A stretch of 64,000 nt of DNA from Lachnospiraceae bacterium (GCA_910575555.1 CAJTFX010000018.1:1-64000), one strand, 5' to 3'. Counted from the stretch's first letter, positions 16,497-25,005 are shown. Translations and numbers: made by a program. Notes: generated by a model from the sequence alone, not told the origin.

Positions 16497-16578
16497 ATCG
16501 GCGAGGCTCACAAAATGCCATGAGTGGGTATTTTGCTGCGGATATGGATCGCACAGTGAGTACACAGTCCCACCGTGA
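16450..16578 (+). CDS. Short reading frame downstream of the hairpin
   Basis: A GTG behind GGGAGGAGG opens 42 codons reading VYIIEDSKSPYIVVRGSARL, then TKCHEWVFCCGYGSHSEY, ending TGA. The first 15 residues lie in the direct repeat and recur at 21023. Two cysteines in VFCCGYG and one in KCHEW could bind metal. The family is unknown; it may be a remnant of the element that carried the repeats. Confidence 0.4.
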   Translation: MYIIEDSKSPYIVVRGSARLTKCHEWVFCCGYGSHSEYTVPP

Positions 16579-16621
16579 GGATTCGATATTATCACAGCAA
16601 TAGGATATGTATTTATAGCTA

Positions 16622-16677
16622 TTGACTTTCTGTTTGCAATAAGCTATAATATGACCATAAAATTAAAACGGTCATAT
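16622..16677 (+). promoter_or_regulatory. Promoter and operator A of the hydrolase gene
   Basis: TTGACT (16622-16627) and TATAAT (16645-16650) are 17 bases apart. From the end of the -10 runs a perfect dyad, ATATGACC (16649-16656) and GGTCATAT (16670-16677). Its core TATGAC-N15-GTCATA recurs before the TetR gene and the ABC gene, so the TetR protein at 17627 is the likely ligand. Confidence 0.8.
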
Positions 16678-16691
16678 TGGAGATACATGGT

Positions 16692-17549
16692 ATGTATAAA
16701 GAAGTTGATATTTCTTCAAATAATGTTCCGATAACACTTTCTATCTGGTATACAGAAAGAAGCTGTCCTACCATTGTTTTTTTGCCGGGTACTATGTCAC
16801 ACCCTCTCATGTATGAGAATTTTCTATGTGGATTGAGCGAAAGAGGGTTTATTATAATAGGTGTTCACTATCTTTCACACGGAAAAAGCCCAAAAATCAA
16901 AAAAAATTATATAATGGAAGATATGTTGCATAATGTATATGACGCAACAACTTACGGAATAGAAAATTTCGGCGAAAACATAGCTGTCATGGGTTCCAGT
17001 CAAGGCGGGATTTTAGCTGCAATGGCGGCAGGTAGGGACACAAGGTTAAAAGCCATTTTTCCACATAATATCATGCTGACTACATTAAAAGAAACTATGA
17101 GCTTAACAAAATATCCCGCATGGTCGTACCGTTTTATGGGGCTGATACAGTGGGGCTTTCGTGTAGGTGGAAAATTGCTGCCTAACTACAAGGTTCCAGG
17201 AGACGCTTATTTAGACTATGACAGAGTATTTTATAGTGAACAGGCAAAACAAGATTGCTTAAATGACCCTATGCTTTTACCCTATTATCCTTTAAGATTT
17301 GTCGCCAGCTTATTTAATGCTGACTTATCGTGCTTGGAGAATGGAGCTATACAATGTCCTGTTATTTTAATTACTGCCAAAGGCGACCCGCTTTTTAGCT
17401 TTGATTATACCAACAAAGTATTTGATTTAATTCATGTACCGCAAAAGGAATTACTTGCTTTAGAGCTTAATCGTCACATGATTTTTAATGAGGACACGGA
17501 CACTACAATAAACGCATTGGAAGCTACCTTGCATAAATATCTTGGATAG
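16692..17549 (+). CDS. Alpha/beta hydrolase
   Basis: This is a 285-residue serine hydrolase. The nucleophile elbow is GSSQGG (within VMGSSQGGILAAMAAG); the likely acid and base lie in AKGDPLF and NRHMIF. An oxyanion-type VFLPGTMSHP precedes. I chose the ATG at 16692 with GGAG upstream; a TTG at 16677 lies in the operator. The gene precedes a TetR regulator and an ABC exporter under the same operator, so it may detoxify the same compound that the exporter removes. The substrate is unknown. Confidence 0.85.
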   Translation: MYKEVDISSNNVPITLSIWYTERSCPTIVFLPGTMSHPLMYENFLCGLSERGFIIIGVHYLSHGKSPKIKKNYIMEDMLHNVYDATTYGIENFGENIAVMGSSQGGILAAMAAGRDTRLKAIFPHNIMLTTLKETMSLTKYPAWSYRFMGLIQWGFRVGGKLLPNYKVPGDAYLDYDRVFYSEQAKQDCLNDPMLLPYYPLRFVASLFNADLSCLENGAIQCPVILITAKGDPLFSFDYTNKVFDLIHVPQKELLALELNRHMIFNEDTDTTINALEATLHKYLG

Positions 17550-17585
17550 CATATTGATTATATAATCAATAAATGTTATACTTTT

Positions 17586-17612
17586 CATGACGATATAAAT
17601 ATTTTAGTCATA
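17586..17612 (+). promoter_or_regulatory. Operator B before the TetR gene
   Basis: CATGAC (17586-17591) and GTCATA (17607-17612) are separated by 15 bases, the same spacing as operators A and C. The right half touches the AAGGAGG of the TetR gene, which fits autorepression. Confidence 0.75.
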
Positions 17613-17626
17613 AGGAGGTTATGAGT

Positions 17627-18208
17627 TTGCCACGATTTACGGAACAAGAAAAAGAAATCATAAACAGTAAACTTTTGATAGAGGGAGAAAAGCTGTTTGC
17701 ATTACACGGCTTAAAAAAAGTAACAGTTGATGATTTAGTAGCTGCTGTAAACATATCAAAAGGTTCTTTCTATGCTTTTTATCCCAGTAAAGAACATCTA
17801 TATGTTGAAATCAATTTTCGCTTACAAAAAGAGTTATTTACAAGTATAGAAACAACCGTTAAAAAGAAAAAGTATAAGAACCATAGAGATTTAGCAAAGG
17901 ACGTTATCATGCTAAGTTTAACGGGGGTGATTACTTCGCCTATTCTTTCACGGATTGATTTATCTTTAATGGACTATCTGCAAAGAAAAATATCGTCAGA
18001 TATTTTTGAAAATCATATGTACAGTGATATTCGTTTATTGGAGATATTGGAGGATTTAGGGGTTGTATTTTTGGTTCCGCATACGGTTATTATAAAATCC
18101 CTGTATTCTGTTTTATCCTGTTTGGAACAATTCAAAGAGGACGAAGAACTGAATATGATACAAAATCTTTTAGTGAATGGTATTATTCAGCAAGTAGTAG
18201 CAGAGTAA
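17627..18208 (+). CDS. TetR-family transcriptional regulator
   Basis: This is a 193-residue repressor. The N-terminal HTH reads VTVDDLVAAVNISKGSFYAFYPSKEHLY, a typical TetR signature; the C-terminal part is helical ligand-binding sequence. I chose a TTG at 17627, 8 bases after AAGGAGG, giving PRFTEQEKEI; the ATG two codons earlier is too close to the ribosome site. It probably controls the hydrolase, itself and the ABC genes through the shared TATGAC-N15-GTCATA operators. Confidence 0.9.
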   Translation: MPRFTEQEKEIINSKLLIEGEKLFALHGLKKVTVDDLVAAVNISKGSFYAFYPSKEHLYVEINFRLQKELFTSIETTVKKKKYKNHRDLAKDVIMLSLTGVITSPILSRIDLSLMDYLQRKISSDIFENHMYSDIRLLEILEDLGVVFLVPHTVIIKSLYSVLSCLEQFKEDEELNMIQNLLVNGIIQQVVAE

Positions 18209-18263
18209 CAATTTTGTTTGGTTATTTGACAGGCAGGTAGCCAAACAAATCTTTTACAGTTTA

Positions 18264-18290
18264 TATGACTATATATCTATAAACGTCATA
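18264..18290 (+). promoter_or_regulatory. Operator C before the ABC exporter genes
   Basis: TATGAC (18264-18269) and GTCATA (18285-18290) with 15 bases between match operators A and B. It lies 22 bases before the ATPase start and so covers the likely promoter end. Confidence 0.78.
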
Positions 18291-18311
18291 AAGTTAAAGG
18301 AGGAATGAATA

Positions 18312-19157
18312 ATGATTGATGTAAAAAAACTGTATTTTAGCTATACTAACAAACCGTTTGTGGAGAATGTAAGTTTCCATGTTGGGAGAGGAGAAATTTT
18401 TGGTTTTTTAGGACCCTCTGGTGCTGGAAAATCAACTATTCAAAAAGTTTTAACTGGGCTTAATACAAGATATAAAGGCAGCGTAAAAGTTGCAGGTACA
18501 GAAATAAGGGAGCATACAAATCAGTTTTATGAAAATATTGGGGTAGACTTTGAATTTTCAACCTGCTACGAGAAATTCACAGCACGACAAAATCTCGCCT
18601 ATTTTGCTTCTCTATATGAAAAGCAACCTCGGTCTATTGATGAATTATTGCATATGGTAGGCTTGGAAAATGACGGGGACAAAAAAGTTGCTGACTTTTC
18701 CAAAGGTATGCGTTCTCGCTTGAATTTCATTAAAGCGTTAGTCCATGACCCTGATATATTATTCCTTGATGAACCTACAAGCGGTCTTGACCCTACAAAT
18801 AGTCGTTTAATGAAAGATATTATTCTTGCGGAAAAGAAACGCGGAAAAACAATTATCATTACTACTCACAATATGTTTGACGCAACAGAGCTATGTGACC
18901 AAGTAGCCTTTATCGTTGCCGGAAAAGTCAGTGCATTGGATAGCCCGCATAATTTGATTATGTCAAGGGGAGCTGCAAAAATACAATATACCTACTATGA
19001 CAAAGGTGAGAAAACGGGAGAATGTCTGCTTGATAGAACCACAGAAGATAAGTTATTGAAAAACTTAATTTCCGAAAACCGTCTGCTTTCCATTCATAGT
19101 AGTGAGCCTACATTAAATGATATTTTTGTAGATATTACAGGGAGGACACTTCAATGA
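18312..19157 (+). CDS. ABC transporter ATP-binding protein
   Basis: This 281-residue ATPase has Walker A GPSGAGKST, signature FSKGMRSRL, Walker B ILFLDEPTSGLDP and switch His in TTHNM. It starts behind AAAGGAGG. Two permease genes follow with overlaps, so the unit encodes a complete heteromeric exporter of the drug/lantibiotic-resistance kind. Regulation is by operator C. Confidence 0.92.
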   Translation: MIDVKKLYFSYTNKPFVENVSFHVGRGEIFGFLGPSGAGKSTIQKVLTGLNTRYKGSVKVAGTEIREHTNQFYENIGVDFEFSTCYEKFTARQNLAYFASLYEKQPRSIDELLHMVGLENDGDKKVADFSKGMRSRLNFIKALVHDPDILFLDEPTSGLDPTNSRLMKDIILAEKKRGKTIIITTHNMFDATELCDQVAFIVAGKVSALDSPHNLIMSRGAAKIQYTYYDKGEKTGECLLDRTTEDKLLKNLISENRLLSIHSSEPTLNDIFVDITGRTLQ

Positions 19158-19837
19158 GATTGGGACGTTTAGTTTGTGGTGATATACATTTCCAATGGAA
19201 ATATGGTTTCTATTTTATCTACTTTATTTTAACAGTTTTATATGTGTGCGGGATTGGCGCTTTGCCGGAACATTGGAAAACGGATATTGCTTCTATTATG
19301 ATCTACTCTGACCCGGCAGCAATGGGATTGTTTTTCATGGGAGCGATTGTTCTTTTGGAAAAAAGTCAAAAGGTATTAAATGCTATGGTGGTATCCCCTG
19401 TAAAAATATCGGAATATATACTTTCAAAAACAGTTGCGTTGATTGCTATTTCTACGGTAATCGCATTGATATTAGGGGTAGTTTCCGGCAGCAATCATTT
19501 ACTGGGTATCGCAGTTGGTACTGCTTTAACATCAGCAATCTTTACTATGCTTGGAATTATTGCAGCTACAAAAATTTCAAACTTGAACCAATTTCTCATT
19601 GTGATTATGCCAATAGAGATTATTTGCTTTGTACCGCCTATTGTTGGGTTGTTTGTAAAATTGCCAGATATATTTTCCTTTTTCCCCTTTATCGCCTGTA
19701 TGAAACTTATAACCGGGAAAAGTTCTTTACTATCGTTTGATATGATACTTGTATTTGTTACATTGATTATCCTATACATGGTTGCGCGGCATACAGTTCA
19801 GCATATGTGGAGGACGTTAGGAGGTGTAAAGCTATGA
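19154..19837 (+). CDS. ABC transporter permease, first subunit
   Basis: This 227-residue protein has about six hydrophobic segments. AMVVSPVKISEYILSKT is a typical ABC-2 permease loop. Its ATG overlaps the ATPase stop by 4 bases. With the next gene it would form the membrane part of the exporter. The substrate is unknown. Confidence 0.88.
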   Translation: MRLGRLVCGDIHFQWKYGFYFIYFILTVLYVCGIGALPEHWKTDIASIMIYSDPAAMGLFFMGAIVLLEKSQKVLNAMVVSPVKISEYILSKTVALIAISTVIALILGVVSGSNHLLGIAVGTALTSAIFTMLGIIAATKISNLNQFLIVIMPIEIICFVPPIVGLFVKLPDIFSFFPFIACMKLITGKSSLLSFDMILVFVTLIILYMVARHTVQHMWRTLGGVKL

Positions 19838-20532
19838 AAAAGATATTATCCAGTACCATACAGGTATTTAGGCAAATCAAGAGCGACCCTATGATGTTCG
19901 CGGCCTGTTTTACGCCTTTTGTCATAGGAGCTTTGATTAAATTCGGTATTCCATTTATTGAAAGGATAACAGCTTTTTCTTTGCAAGAATACTATCCGAT
20001 TTTTGATTTATTACTTTCTATCATGGCTCCTGTATTGCTTTGTTTTGCATTTGCCATGATTACGTTAGAGGAAATTGATGATAAAGTATCGCGGTACTTT
20101 TCAATTACCCCTCTTGGTAAGGCGGGGTATCTCTTTACAAGGTTGGTAGTACCCGCAATTATTTCAGCGGTCATCGCTTTTATTGTACTGTTGCTTTTTT
20201 CATTAGAAAAGTTGTCCATTGGAATGACAATATGTTTGGCGCTTCTCGGCTCAGTACAGGCAATTATTGTTTCACTTATGATTATCACATTATCAAGCAA
20301 TAAATTAGAAGGTATGGCAGTTACAAAACTAGCTGCACTTACATTACTCGGAATACCAGCCCCCTTTTTTATTGATAGTTATTACCAGTTCGCGGTTGGC
20401 TTCCTTCCATCATTTTGGGTAGCGAAAGCCATGCAGAATGAAGCGGTTCTTTATTTCTCCATAGGATTGGTGGTAGCTTTAGTCTGGTACTACTTCCTTG
20501 CAAAACGTCTGTTTCGGAAGCTGGCAGGATAA
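19834..20532 (+). CDS. ABC transporter permease, second subunit
   Basis: This 232-residue membrane protein has about six segments and the loop YFSITPLGKAGYLFTRL, matching ABC-2 permeases of fluoroquinolone-export type. It starts at the ATG at 19834 behind AGGAGG and overlaps the first permease by 4 bases. Tandem similar permeases with one ATPase suggest a heterodimeric exporter. Confidence 0.87.
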   Translation: MKKILSSTIQVFRQIKSDPMMFAACFTPFVIGALIKFGIPFIERITAFSLQEYYPIFDLLLSIMAPVLLCFAFAMITLEEIDDKVSRYFSITPLGKAGYLFTRLVVPAIISAVIAFIVLLLFSLEKLSIGMTICLALLGSVQAIIVSLMIITLSSNKLEGMAVTKLAALTLLGIPAPFFIDSYYQFAVGFLPSFWVAKAMQNEAVLYFSIGLVVALVWYYFLAKRLFRKLAG

Positions 20533-20571
20533 GGAGGCATATTATGGAAAAGGGTAGACTGATTAGTTCTT

Positions 20572-20685
20572 TATGACGCTCACTGAATTGCCGAAGAAGT
20601 CCATCAGGCGATTGAACACAGCTTTCCACAATGTAAACATTGTATGGTACATGTTAATACGAATGAACTTTCCCATTCTGCATAG
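20572..20685 (+). pseudogene. Cation diffusion facilitator, C-terminal scrap
   Basis: The frame reads DAH-stop-IAEEVHQAIEHSFPQ, then KHCMVHVNTNE and a stop at 20685. This is the end of the cytoplasmic domain of CDF-family metal efflux proteins (usually HxIAEEVHxxIE, CxVHVNP). The nonsense codon and the missing 250 residues before it show a dead fragment, left when the cassette was assembled. Confidence 0.6.
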
Positions 20686-20731
20686 GACGGGGAAGATGAT
20701 TTAAGGTCACTGAAAGGAGGTGAAGTAGGTT

Positions 20732-20872
20732 ATGGAACGATACTGGTGGATTGTCATTGTTGCGGTTTTGATTGTCGTTGGCTTACTTAAAATTGTAATT
20801 ATGAAGAAGTTTAACCAAAGGAGAAATTCTAACAATTGTTCAAAAGATAGCGAGGACGACAAGATGTATTAA
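20732..20872 (+). CDS. 46-residue single-pass membrane protein
   Basis: An ATG behind AAAGGAGGTGA opens a frame reading MERYWWIVIVAVLIVVGLL, one membrane helix, then a basic stretch KKFNQRRN and an acidic tail SKDSEDDK. It is the last gene of the exporter cassette. It may be a small accessory subunit; no family is recognised. Confidence 0.55.
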   Translation: MERYWWIVIVAVLIVVGLLKIVIMKKFNQRRNSNNCSKDSEDDKMY

Positions 20873-20890
20873 GGTTTATTGAAATCTGTA

Positions 20891-21069
20891 AAAATTCACA
20901 AAAAATAGGATGATAGCAGGACAAATCAGGAAAGAAAACAGAATCCTCCCTGGTACAATTTACACAGCAAAAGCGGATGAGATCTGCCGCATAGTCAGGT
21001 AAATTGTAAGGGAGGAGGGGCTGTGTATATTATAGAAGATAGTAAATCTCCTTACATCGTTGTCCGTGG
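20891..21069 (+). repeat. Direct repeat, copy 2 (flanks the exporter cassette)
   Basis: Second copy of the repeat at 16323-16496. It carries the same hairpin (arms 20944-20963 and 20999-21016) and the GTG start at 21023. Similarity ends at 21069 in the same codon position as in copy 1. Confidence 0.9.
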
Positions 21070-21079
21070 TTCTTCATAA
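21023..21079 (+). pseudogene. Truncated copy of the short repeat-borne frame
   Basis: It reads VYIIEDSKSPYIVVRG like the frame at 16450 but stops after 18 codons, just past the repeat boundary. Loss of the downstream half is what one expects where the repeat joins unrelated sequence. Confidence 0.45.
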
Positions 21080-21128
21080 GTCGTACAATTGAATATTGTT
21101 TGGCGGCCTGTTCAAAAGCGTAAACAAC

Positions 21129-21170
21129 AAAAGCACGATGCCTGGTTTTATATTGGGTATCGGTGCTTTT
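21129..21170. terminator. Bidirectional terminator
   Basis: AAAAGCACGATGCC (from 21129) pairs imperfectly with GGGTATCGGTGCTTTT (ending 21170). It closes the cassette from the left and the XRE gene from the right. Confidence 0.65.
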
Positions 21171-21173
21171 ACT

Positions 21174-21776
21174 TTATTGCTGTTCAGGATGAAAGGCGAG
21201 CCATTTAGCTTCATAAGTATCTAAATAAAACCGGTTTCCATACTCATTTTGAACGTAATGTTTTTTTACCTGATACCAACCGCGTAATTCAGTCCGCAAA
21301 TCTGAGTCTGGGGAAATGGGTTCCAGCCATATCTGAGTAAATTGCCGGATCTCAGATAAGACAAGAGGCTTTCCGGATGGCAGACTCGGCTCGGAAAACA
21401 GCTGCGGCAGCGTAAACAGCTTTTGGGCATCAGAGAACGGAATGGTTTGCCCGTTTGAGAGCATCAGAGTATGATTGATGGTGTTGACCAGCATCCAACC
21501 ATGCTTCGCGGACCAAACCGGTTTTCCGTGAAAAATTGGAAGCGACTCTGAAGGAACTGGTACAGATTGAACTGAGATTCCCTGCTCCGACCGTCCAAGA
21601 AGAAAATCGGTTGTTACGCCGTAGAGATCGGACATTTTCTCAAGTCCTTCAACAGAGGGGGATTTGCGTTCTCCCTCCCATGCACTTAGAGTTGGTTGGG
21701 AGATGCCGAGTTTTTCGGCAGCCTCAATTACTTTCAAATTATTAATTTGCCTTGCTTTCTTAAAATATCTCGGCAT
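21174..21776 (-). CDS. XRE-family transcriptional regulator
   Basis: This 200-residue protein begins with a Cro/CI-type HTH (residues 5-60; KLGISQPTLSAWEGERKSPS, YGVTTDFLLGR). The remaining 130 residues are not a recognised domain and are rich in aromatic residues. A GGTGG ribosome site precedes the ATG. It lies 112 bases downstream of the nucleotidyltransferase gene on the same strand and may belong with it. Confidence 0.85.
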   Translation of the reverse strand: MPRYFKKARQINNLKVIEAAEKLGISQPTLSAWEGERKSPSVEGLEKMSDLYGVTTDFLLGRSEQGISVQSVPVPSESLPIFHGKPVWSAKHGWMLVNTINHTLMLSNGQTIPFSDAQKLFTLPQLFSEPSLPSGKPLVLSEIRQFTQIWLEPISPDSDLRTELRGWYQVKKHYVQNEYGNRFYLDTYEAKWLAFHPEQQ

Positions 21777-21887
21777 TTGCCCACCACCTTTATCTTATCA
21801 ATCATCTGTTATTCAAGAGTCCAGAATCTTCTTGCCTGCGAACGTTTTCTCCTCCAGCTTTTTGATTTGTGAAAATACTGTTGAATG

Positions 21888-22643
21888 TCAGTCTGCTATG
21901 TACATATTATTGTAGATATCGAGAATCGAATCTTTGGAACGGGAAATACCGATATCTGTTAGCCTAATATCAGTTTCACGTATCTGTGCTATAAAGTTTT
22001 GGATATCCACCCCAACAGAGGTTGGCACTGAAATCCTCAAGTCTTCCCGGATTAAGGGAAAAAGGCGAAATACATCCAAACGATGCTTCCGGATGTCGCG
22101 GGAATTCACATGGAACCCTTGCGCCTTTTTGCCCTTGAGATCAAGCCAAGCTTTCATTTTCAAGGGGATGATGTGCCCGGCATCTAAGATGGATATCCCA
22201 TCCGTGACGGTTCGGCCATCTAAAAGAAAATGATAGTAGTCGTCATTAAGAAGAATTGCGGACAGACTGGATACCTCATCATCAATATGCAGGGGCATGA
22301 GATGGGTATCAGCCTGAAGCTCTACATGATTCTGCGGTCTGGAGAAAAGCTCTATCATCTTAGGGTAAGTGGGATTGGCCGGGTCAATGAAGCGATAGAA
22401 TTCAGGCTGTCCTGTACTTCTCTGTCTGGCATGATAGCCTCCGGCTTCGATGAAATCCCAAAATGCTTTTGCAAATTCTGTTGTCAGTGCCTCCACGATG
22501 ATTACCATGTCGATATTAACGGTCTGGCGAAAGTCAAGTCCGGCATCTGACATAAGCAGATCGCAGGCAAAACCCCCAATAACCGTATATTGGTCTTTAT
22601 AATTGTCGAAATGTTCTCTGAAAATATCTATTCCGTTTACCAT
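21888..22643 (-). CDS. AbiEii-like nucleotidyltransferase
   Basis: This 251-residue protein has the nucleotidyltransferase start VIGGFACDLLM and then FRQTVNIDMVI. In the family the second motif is usually TxDID; here the first Asp is Asn (N43, D45). A helical C-terminal half follows. It lies 15 bases after an HTH protein gene on the same strand, the layout of toxin-antitoxin pairs of AbiE/type IV kind. The Asn may weaken catalysis or mark a subfamily. Function is inferred from family and context. Confidence 0.75.
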   Translation of the reverse strand: MVNGIDIFREHFDNYKDQYTVIGGFACDLLMSDAGLDFRQTVNIDMVIIVEALTTEFAKAFWDFIEAGGYHARQRSTGQPEFYRFIDPANPTYPKMIELFSRPQNHVELQADTHLMPLHIDDEVSSLSAILLNDDYYHFLLDGRTVTDGISILDAGHIIPLKMKAWLDLKGKKAQGFHVNSRDIRKHRLDVFRLFPLIREDLRISVPTSVGVDIQNFIAQIRETDIRLTDIGISRSKDSILDIYNNMYIAD

Positions 22644-22658
22644 GTGTATTTCTCCTTA

Positions 22659-23639
22659 TTATTCCTCATGCTTGATTGGAAGTTCGTGTTTTTCTCTTAT
22701 ATCGTCCAGACCCATTTGAATCCGTTCATTTGGATTATCTTCTAAACTTAACAGCAATGAGATATCATCAACCCGCCCGTTATTTGCCAACAAAATCGGA
22801 TTATAGCTCCATACTTCAAGAATGTGCCCTCCAAAATCCCGGAAATCCTGCTCAGAGATAATTTCTGCAGCCGGGATTTGTGTGCCGGCTTTTTTTGAGA
22901 TGGCAGTTGCACCATCCTGTTCGTTTGCCCCAACCATTGAAATATCCGCCAAAGCAAGGACACCACTTTTGGGCAATGCTGAATCATGGAAGGGGGGGCT
23001 GACATATATAAGTCGTTCTACCGGTGATTTTAAGCGGGGATAACCCTTATTTAAAAATTCAGGCTTTTTAAAGGATGGAGAAATCCATTTGTTTGTTCCC
23101 TCGGTCTTGTAAGTAATAAGGCCGGATACGGTAAGATCATCAATTGCTCTGGTGCAGGTAGCTTTGGAGAGCAGAAGATCTCTGGATATTTGCGTCAAAT
23201 TGACGGTATCAGTAGTCTGCAAATAATACAGATACAGGAACACGAGCTGGGTTCCGGGCGCCATTTTGTCAGGAACAGTTGTTTCCGCTTTAAATTTTTC
23301 CCAAAATGAACAGCCCCAGAATGGGAGATAAACCTGTTGAGATGGTGAAATAAATGGTATATTGCTTTCAATCAGGTTACGCCGCTGCTTGGATGTTATG
23401 TTTTCAAGACACAGCGCACAGGGGAATTCGCATATCTCCTGAAATTTAATTAACTGCTTTTTTAATGTTGGAAGTCTCCAGGAAGAATCAATAGGAGACA
23501 GCAGTATACACTGGCTTTTATTCCAGGACAGGCTTTGAATCTTATATCCGTCACGAATATAAAAAGGCGTTTTGGCCGGACAATCAAATTCTGAAACTTT
23601 TATATTGTCCCCAAATATCGTTTCCAAAAAATCAAACAT
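22659..23639 (-). CDS. Winged-helix protein paired with the nucleotidyltransferase
   Basis: This 326-residue protein has an N-terminal alpha/beta domain of about 120 residues and a MarR-like winged helix around 145-205 (NLTQISRDLLLSKATCTRAIDDL). I chose the ATG at 23639 behind AAGGGGG. Proteins of this layout precede nucleotidyltransferase genes and are thought to act as antitoxin and autorepressor. It may bind the AT-rich region upstream. Confidence 0.72.
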   Translation of the reverse strand: MFDFLETIFGDNIKVSEFDCPAKTPFYIRDGYKIQSLSWNKSQCILLSPIDSSWRLPTLKKQLIKFQEICEFPCALCLENITSKQRRNLIESNIPFISPSQQVYLPFWGCSFWEKFKAETTVPDKMAPGTQLVFLYLYYLQTTDTVNLTQISRDLLLSKATCTRAIDDLTVSGLITYKTEGTNKWISPSFKKPEFLNKGYPRLKSPVERLIYVSPPFHDSALPKSGVLALADISMVGANEQDGATAISKKAGTQIPAAEIISEQDFRDFGGHILEVWSYNPILLANNGRVDDISLLLSLEDNPNERIQMGLDDIREKHELPIKHEE

Positions 23640-23880
23640 ATTTTTCCCCCTTTCAAGACTCTGCAAAAATGTTTCATCAAAAAGACATTATACCATATAT
23701 AATGAAACTTGTCAAATGCGAATGAAACAATATGGAGCTTTTAAGAGTCTTTTATTATAAATTTTATATCTATTTTTTGATTATCCGCATAAACACTATA
23801 CTTTCAAGCACTTTGAAATATAGGAAAATACTCATTTTACCACGATTGAATGAGCCTTGATATGACACTGAAATAAATAT

Positions 23881-23918
23881 GGGAGATAGCACAAACATCT
23901 GTGTATCTCCCGTTTTTT
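23881..23918 (+). terminator. Rho-independent terminator
   Basis: GGGAGATAGCACA and TGTGTATCTCCC form a 12-bp stem with a 6-base loop, followed by GTTTTTT. No plus-strand gene directly precedes it, so the gene it served has probably been lost. Confidence 0.7.
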
Positions 23919-24000
23919 ATTCGTGTAATATGATTACTTTACTCTGATTTCAAATTTCAAGATTGCTTTCATCATTTCTGTATAAATTTGACCTTTTAGA

Positions 24001-24025
24001 TTTTACCACTTTCAGAGTGGTAAAA
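24001..24025. terminator. Bidirectional hairpin downstream of the VanZ gene
   Basis: TTTTACCACT (24001-24010) and AGTGGTAAAA (24016-24025) form a perfect 10-bp stem with a five-base loop. It probably ends the minus-strand VanZ transcript. Confidence 0.6.
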
Positions 24026-24156
24026 AGTACGCAAGCATAATTTACAGATATAAGCGCCATAGAATTTCAAAATTTCCTTTATTGCGGTTTCACTTTCAAT
24101 TTCAAGAGCAAACTTTGACAGATTAAAGTCTTTTCCAAAACAAAATTAACATGGCA

Positions 24157-24663
24157 TTAAAACATATTATTTACAGCAAGAAGCATAAATAAGATGGCAA
24201 CTACTAATACAGTACATACCATTGCTATTCGATTTAATATCTTATGTGTTTTATCCTTTAAAACAATAGATAATACATATACTAATGCAATTCCAATTAT
24301 ACCCCCTAATGTGTTGCTAATTAAGTCTGTAATATCACTTGCTCCGATAGCAAATATAAATTGAATTATCTCATATATAAAGCTAATTCCTAAAACAGAA
24401 CCTATTGCTTTTAAAACAGATTTATTTTTAAAAAGCAAACTGAAATATGCACCTACAGGGATAAAAACAATGACATTGTTTATAATTTCATCGAAGTCAA
24501 TTTTTCCATTTGCAATAACTGAACCACCAAAAGGAATTAAGTTTATTTGTCTTATGTGGTCTAACGCAGAAAATGAAGATTGTAGCTTAAATAAAATAAT
24601 CCATGATAAAATCAATAAATAAACAATGAGCAATGCGACTGTAATTTTTTTCTCATTCTTCAT
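24157..24663 (-). CDS. VanZ-family membrane protein
   Basis: This 168-residue protein has four or five membrane helices with the VanZ-typical NLIPFGG, NNVIVFIPVGAYFSLLF, YEIIQF and DITDLISNTLGGIIG. I chose the ATG at 24663 behind GTAGGTG. VanZ proteins give low-level teicoplanin or lipoglycopeptide resistance in some settings; most family members are uncharacterised. It stands alone and has no van operon around it. Confidence 0.9.
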   Translation of the reverse strand: MKNEKKITVALLIVYLLILSWIILFKLQSSFSALDHIRQINLIPFGGSVIANGKIDFDEIINNVIVFIPVGAYFSLLFKNKSVLKAIGSVLGISFIYEIIQFIFAIGASDITDLISNTLGGIIGIALVYVLSIVLKDKTHKILNRIAMVCTVLVVAILFMLLAVNNMF

Positions 24664-25005
24664 AATACACACCTACTTTCAAAAAAGATACTATCTTTAT
24701 GACCTTGTATGCTTGGATGTTGATGAATTTTTCTGCCAATGATCTGGCAAAAAGCACCAGACGATTACAGGTAGAAAAACTTATGGATAACTTCACTGAT
24801 AAAGAATTAGCACTTCATTGATAATTTTCCATAGTATTGTTACCTCCTTATGTATCAAAACTGTTGAATTGGAATTTGTCATAATGAATTAAGGATATTA
24901 TAGGTTTAAGTAGTAGCAAGACTTTAATAAAGCAGAAAAGCCTCAATTGAATTTCTATACCAGATTAGTTACTGTGTATAACCTCCATATAAACGTCCTC
25001 TTCCA
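24664..25005. other. Gap with short broken frames
   Basis: A minus-strand AAGGAGG near 24845 precedes an ATG that stops after five codons. A plus-strand frame from 24700 (39 codons, LAKSTRRLQVEKLMDNFTDK) lacks a ribosome site. Both look like gene debris. Nothing else is seen. Confidence 0.35.

Larger units (their letters stand above)
16197..16691 (+). other. Gap with coding-like remnant, direct-repeat copy and promoter
   Basis: One frame from about 16199 reads EKIYRIYGHQGGVTIYCD and continues to a stop near 16420, but it has no start codon after an upstream TAG. It looks like the 3' end of an old gene that runs into the direct repeat. The rest holds repeat copy 1, a 42-codon frame and the cassette promoter. 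I do not recognise the protein family. Confidence 0.35.
23640..24156. other. AT-rich gap with two terminators
   Basis: No gene is visible. The stretch next to 23639 (ATACCATATATAATG) probably holds the promoter of the minus-strand pair. The remainder has the two hairpins listed separately and A/T-rich sequence. Confidence 0.5.

Noticed and set aside
20545-20577. Short frame starting at the ATG after the permease gene
   Set aside because: It stops after ten codons; the region is better read as a CDF fragment.
24700-24819. 39-codon plus-strand frame LAKSTRRLQVEKLMDNF
   Set aside because: There is no ribosome site and no recognised family; it is left as possible debris.
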